The notes beneath the pieces were generated by a model. That model did not search any database, was not told the DNA's origin, and was given only the letters and a program-made list of their open reading frames with translations. A stretch of DNA of 32,964 bases from DATGEP01 sp035310125 (lineage in GTDB: Bacteria; Chloroflexota; Ktedonobacteria; Ktedonobacterales; JADMIN01). The stretch lies in the NCBI GenBank assembly GCA_035310125.1, contig DATGEP010000220.1:1-32964 (forward strand), read 5' to 3'. Position 1 is the first letter of the stretch, and each line of letters opens with the position of its first letter. Position numbers and translations under genes: made by a program. Positions 29,594 to 32,964 of the stretch are shown here, piece after piece.

Positions 29594-31984
29594 TCATGGG
29601 ATCGAATAGGTATAGAAGATGGTCATGCCGAAATCATTATGGACGGGACGTACTACGCCGGGGAGTGGGGCGCCGGACTTTGCCAGCGCCTGCTGGAGGG
29701 TTGCCAAGCTCGCTGGGGACACGATGATGAGCACAGGGCCAGTGCGCCGCGCCAACGCCTGACGGAGCGCCACGGGCGTCCGTACGGTTATGCCGCGCAG
29801 GCTTGGAGCCAGGAAGCGGACCGTGGAGTAGTCGAGCAGGAGGTCGCCGGTATCGTACAGGATGACGTGCGTCCAGCCGGGCAGCAGCGCCATGTAGTAC
29901 GCCAGATCGGTGTAGCGTGTCCGGTAGACATCCGTGTTCACGCTCCGGGGATATTGTACAAAGTAGTGCTGTAAAGTCCGGCTCAGACTGAAGCCAACTA
30001 CGGCCAGGACCGCCACCACGCCGAGCGCCGTCCGGATGATCGGTCCGCCGCGCCGGGCGAGCGGCGCCGGCATCGCCCACCGGCGCTGTGCCGTCCAGCA
30101 TGCGACCCGCCAGCGGAGGCGCTCAATGGGTGCGACGTGCGCCGCGCTGCTCGCGGTATGCGCTACCAGTCTCAGTAGTCTCTCCAAAGCGAGCGCCGCC
30201 AGCAGACACAGAGCGGGCAGCATCGCCAGCAGACGGGGCCATGAAGGCAAATCAATCGTGAGGACGCCGCCGAAGATGACGACGCCCAACACCCACAGCA
30301 CCAGGAGCAGGGAGAGCGGACGCCGCAGCGTGCAGACCGCGTACCAGAAACCAATCAGCACCAGCGCGGCTACAAGTGGGTCCAGCATCGCGAAGCGCGG
30401 CCCGTATTGCAGGGTCTGATCTGTCAGGCCACCCGGAATCAACGGGACAGCCGCAAACTGGCGCCCCAGGATCACCCGCAGGTCCATCGTGCCGAACTGG
30501 GCCTGCAAGGTATGCTGACGGTAGGGAGTCAGATTCAGGATCAGCACTTCCGCCGACCGGCCGGTGAGCGCCCCTATGTCCTGGAAGAAATAGACTGCCA
30601 GCGGCCCGACGGCGACGATCAATCCGAGCGCCAGCCAGCCGATGGTCCTCTTCCATGCCTGGACAGCGTGTTTGGCGGGAGGGCCAGTGCGACGGAGGAG
30701 GGCCAGCCCAAGCAGAAACAGCGGCACGATGACGAAGACGATGCGCGCGCTGAAGTAGACCTGTAACGAGAAGCTCATGGCCGCGGCGGCCAGCACAGCG
30801 TAGATCGCGCTGCCCCGGCGCAGCGCCCGCGCCAGCAGCCAGAGCACCAGCAGCACAGCGGTCATGCCATAGATGTAGTGGATGCCCGTCCGGCTGAACT
30901 CGATGTGCAGATGGGAGACCGTGAGCAGCGCCGCCGCCACGAACGCCACGCGCCGGCTCGTGAACTCACGGGCCAGGGCGTAGAGTAGGACAATCGAGAG
31001 CGTGCCGACGAGCACTGATGAGAGCCGCAGCCCCCAGAGGCTCGCGCCCGCGAAGCGCATGACCAGCGCGGGCAGCCCATAGCCCGCGACCGGCAGCCCG
31101 TACCAGCCCGTCGAGAGCAGCGAAGACACGCCGCCATTCAGCCAGCGCAGGGCCTCCAGGCCGCACCACGCCTCATCCCCGTGAATGACGTAGGGCAGCT
31201 CAGTGAGATGTGGCAGCCGCAGCGCCAGCGCCCCCGCTACCAATATGGCGATGAGTATCCCGTCGGACCTTACCCCAGGACTCCTCGTTCGCGAGGCATG
31301 GGGACTCTGGAAGCGCATCCCCGCTGCTCGCTTGCGCGGCGAGAGGGACGCGAAGGTGGCGGACGCGATCAGCAGCACCACGCTCGCTATCCAGGCCCAT
31401 TGCGCCGCGGGCCGGCTCGCGGGCGAAACGGCGCCGATGTCCGCCGCCAGCGAGACACCTAGCGCCAGCGCCGTGAGCCAGATACCAATCCAGCCGCGTA
31501 CTGAGAGGTGGATGCCCTCGCGCCGCACCGCCGCCAGAGTGGTATGGAGCGCCGCGCCAGCCGCACGCAGCCGGAGCGACCAGCGCTGGCCCACGGCACG
31601 CGGCGGGGCAAGATGTGCTCGCAGCCGCTTCCAAATGCTGCCGGGATTGTGGCGCTTCTCTGCTGGCCTTTGTGAGTCGCGCCATTGGTCGAGCGCGAGC
31701 AACAGCCCCACCAGCGCGCTCGCTATGAGCGAGACGGCTACGAGCTGCGGCGGCGCGGCGACTTTACTCGCGCCCACGCCGGAGACCGCGTACGCGCTGA
31801 AAATGATCTGGGTCACAATAGTATCAGCGAGACCAAGCAGCGCCAGGATGGTCGCTGACGCATGCCATGCCGCGCCGCCGGGCAGCGCCGGCTTCCGCCG
31901 TGCGCTATCCGGCATACGGCGGATCTCCGGCTGAGTATCCCGCACTGTGCTCCGCACAGGAGCGCCACCACCGCGCATCCCCAT
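29594..31984 (-). CDS. Polytopic GT-C glycosyltransferase (PMT/ArnT type, GT39/GT83-like)
   Basis: The protein has 796 aa. The start at 31984 is preceded by GGAGAAGG. Residues 1-240 form an unusual extension with about four hydrophobic helices (near 44-64, 82-98, 162-182, 196-213). The catalytic module follows: a helix at 243-256, then LPYVIHGDEAWCGLEALRWL (263-282), where Asp270-Glu271 matches the Asp-Glu pair in the first outer loop of PMT/ArnT enzymes. Many helices then reach about residue 670. The C-terminal ~125 residues (YPRSVNTDVYRTRYTDLAYY to the end) are a soluble extracytoplasmic domain. Such enzymes use lipid-linked sugars to modify proteins or lipids. Acceptor and sugar are unknown. 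It lies downstream of the SecD-like gene on the same strand. Confidence 0.85.
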   Translation of the reverse strand: MGMRGGGAPVRSTVRDTQPEIRRMPDSARRKPALPGGAAWHASATILALLGLADTIVTQIIFSAYAVSGVGASKVAAPPQLVAVSLIASALVGLLLALDQWRDSQRPAEKRHNPGSIWKRLRAHLAPPRAVGQRWSLRLRAAGAALHTTLAAVRREGIHLSVRGWIGIWLTALALGVSLAADIGAVSPASRPAAQWAWIASVVLLIASATFASLSPRKRAAGMRFQSPHASRTRSPGVRSDGILIAILVAGALALRLPHLTELPYVIHGDEAWCGLEALRWLNGGVSSLLSTGWYGLPVAGYGLPALVMRFAGASLWGLRLSSVLVGTLSIVLLYALAREFTSRRVAFVAAALLTVSHLHIEFSRTGIHYIYGMTAVLLVLWLLARALRRGSAIYAVLAAAAMSFSLQVYFSARIVFVIVPLFLLGLALLRRTGPPAKHAVQAWKRTIGWLALGLIVAVGPLAVYFFQDIGALTGRSAEVLILNLTPYRQHTLQAQFGTMDLRVILGRQFAAVPLIPGGLTDQTLQYGPRFAMLDPLVAALVLIGFWYAVCTLRRPLSLLLVLWVLGVVIFGGVLTIDLPSWPRLLAMLPALCLLAALALERLLRLVAHTASSAAHVAPIERLRWRVACWTAQRRWAMPAPLARRGGPIIRTALGVVAVLAVVGFSLSRTLQHYFVQYPRSVNTDVYRTRYTDLAYYMALLPGWTHVILYDTGDLLLDYSTVRFLAPSLRGITVRTPVALRQALARRTGPVLIIVSPASLATLQQALAKSGAPLPGVVRPVHNDFGMTIFYTYSIP

Positions 31985-32115
31985 GAATCGCGCCTTCTCC
32001 GATTCGCCCTGGTTCGCCAGCTACCGATCGCGTAGCCACACCGTTATCCGTCAATATACGATGAATAGATGCCGCAGGGGAGGCCAGGGTAACGCGCGCA
32101 TGATAGCTCCGCGAC

Positions 32116-32964
32116 TCATGGTGTTGGGAGCATGGTTGGCGTGGCGAGATTGCCTGGAGCGGATGAGGCTGGAGCGGTTGGACCTGCGGTCGCCGTGCCA
32201 CAGACCATCACTACCACTGGGAGCGATCCGTTCGTGCCGCTCGGACCAGGTCCGGCGCCGGGTGTCGGTGTCGGCGCCCCAAGTGGAGTTGGAACCGGCC
32301 AGGGCGTATAGGTTGGAGCAGGTGTCGGCGCGTCGGGCAGCGGCGTGGGCGTGCTTATGGGTGTGCCGCTGGGTTGCGGAGTACTTTGGGCGCAGCTCAC
32401 TTGCCCGCGTGGATCTATGGTGGCTACCATGAGCGTCTGGAACCGGACGGGGAGCGGTCCATACTTCAGTGCCGCCACCACCTGCTTCGCTTGCGTCATC
32501 GAGCCAAGCCCAGAGATCTGGGCGGCGCCGTCAATCGCACTCTGGATGACGGCGGACTCAATAACCACGCCATCGAGCGTGATGGTGAGATATTTGCCGA
32601 TGTGTTCCGCCGTGTATTGCGCGAATGCCTGTCGCGCGCTGCCCGCGAATGTGAATGTGACCACTGGCTGGCCCGTTTGCCTATCCATCTGGATACTCAC
32701 CGATGTGGGGTCCACTTGCATGCCCTTGAACATGCCTGAATAGGGCGAACTGGTGGGATCGAGCTGTGTGCCAGGCGGTACGTAGACGCCCTTGGTATCG
32801 AGGAAGACGATATTACCCTGCGCCAGCAGTGGAACCACGGCTTTTGTGTTCGTGGCGCCTGGCAGCTCGATCAGCAGGTTCGTGTCGGAGATGACCTGGA
32901 GCTTGACGCTCGTCACGTTCAGTTCGCTGGCAAAGCGGTGCGTGAGGATGTCGCCCTCTTTGGG
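32116..32964 (-). CDS. SecD P1-head-like protein with Pro/Thr-rich tail, no SecD membrane domain (5' end cut)
   Basis: At least 282 aa are visible; the reading frame is open to the window edge, so the N terminus lies beyond. The stretches LLIELPGATNTKAV, PVVTFTFAGSARQAFAQYTA, EHIGKYLTITLDGVVIESAV and IQSAIDGAAQISGLGSMTQA, then VVAALKYGPLPVRF, follow the periplasmic P1 head of SecD, including the LxxGxLPV turn. In SecD, five membrane helices follow this point. Here the chain instead runs into about 100 residues rich in Pro, Thr, Ala and Gly (TPQPSGTPISTPTPLPDAPT) and stops. Only about 130 bp separate the stop from the next gene, so a lost membrane domain is not hidden by a simple frameshift. 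It is probably an exported accessory protein. Confidence 0.8.
   Translation of the reverse strand, partial: PKEGDILTHRFASELNVTSVKLQVISDTNLLIELPGATNTKAVVPLLAQGNIVFLDTKGVYVPPGTQLDPTSSPYSGMFKGMQVDPTSVSIQMDRQTGQPVVTFTFAGSARQAFAQYTAEHIGKYLTITLDGVVIESAVIQSAIDGAAQISGLGSMTQAKQVVAALKYGPLPVRFQTLMVATIDPRGQVSCAQSTPQPSGTPISTPTPLPDAPTPAPTYTPWPVPTPLGAPTPTPGAGPGPSGTNGSLPVVVMVCGTATAGPTAPASSAPGNLATPTMLPTP

Overview
This is a high-GC bacterial window with short intergenic gaps on both strands. Two F420-linked protein families (an LLM oxidoreductase and a PPOX-class enzyme), an Eis-type acetyltransferase, a Dpp-type ABC sugar/peptide importer, a GPR1/FUN34/YaaH acetate carrier and polytopic GT-C glycosyltransferases fit a Chloroflexota lineage (Ktedonobacteria or Thermomicrobia-like). 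An actinobacterium is less likely but not excluded. No rRNA, tRNA, CRISPR array, integrase or transposase was seen.

Layout. 1-660: two small proteins of unknown role, closed by a strong terminator. 711-4204: an MFS transporter with an extra C-terminal domain, divergent from an Eis-like acetyltransferase. 4222-7053: a small membrane protein translationally coupled to an F420-type LLM oxidoreductase, a methyltransferase, and a PPOX-class F420 protein. 7676-10634: an unknown 132-aa protein and a divergent acetyl-CoA synthetase with a long N-terminal extension. 10659-11620: a repeat cluster and a tandem DUF427 protein. 11734-21433: the most coherent block, an apparent sugar uptake and catabolism locus. 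It holds a LacI regulator with its own promoter and tandem operators, a lipoprotein solute-binding protein, two permeases, two ATPases, a GH4 NAD-dependent glycosidase and a BadF/NagK-type kinase. 21605-24281: a second methyltransferase and a large Cys-rich secreted protein of unknown function. 24358-27685: a canonical acetyl-CoA synthetase divergent from an acetate carrier across a 745-bp gap. 27857-31984: two polytopic GT-C type glycosyltransferases. 32116 to the window end: a SecD P1-like protein with no SecD membrane domain and a Pro/Thr-rich tail.

How the genes work together. The 11.7-21.4 kb locus can be read as a non-PTS pathway: ABC import of an unphosphorylated oligosaccharide, possible phosphorylation by the BadF-type kinase, and NAD/metal-dependent cleavage by GH4, under LacI control. 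The GH4 carries Cys-Glu-Gly-Pro at the metal/specificity site, which matches none of the signature tetrads I know for this family. Its substrate should therefore be treated as open. The two acetyl-CoA synthetases and the acetate carrier suggest strong acetate scavenging. A dispersed two-hairpin repeat, with a GGAA loop and base changes that preserve pairing, occurs at least twice plus one partial copy. Other hairpin repeats sit between genes.
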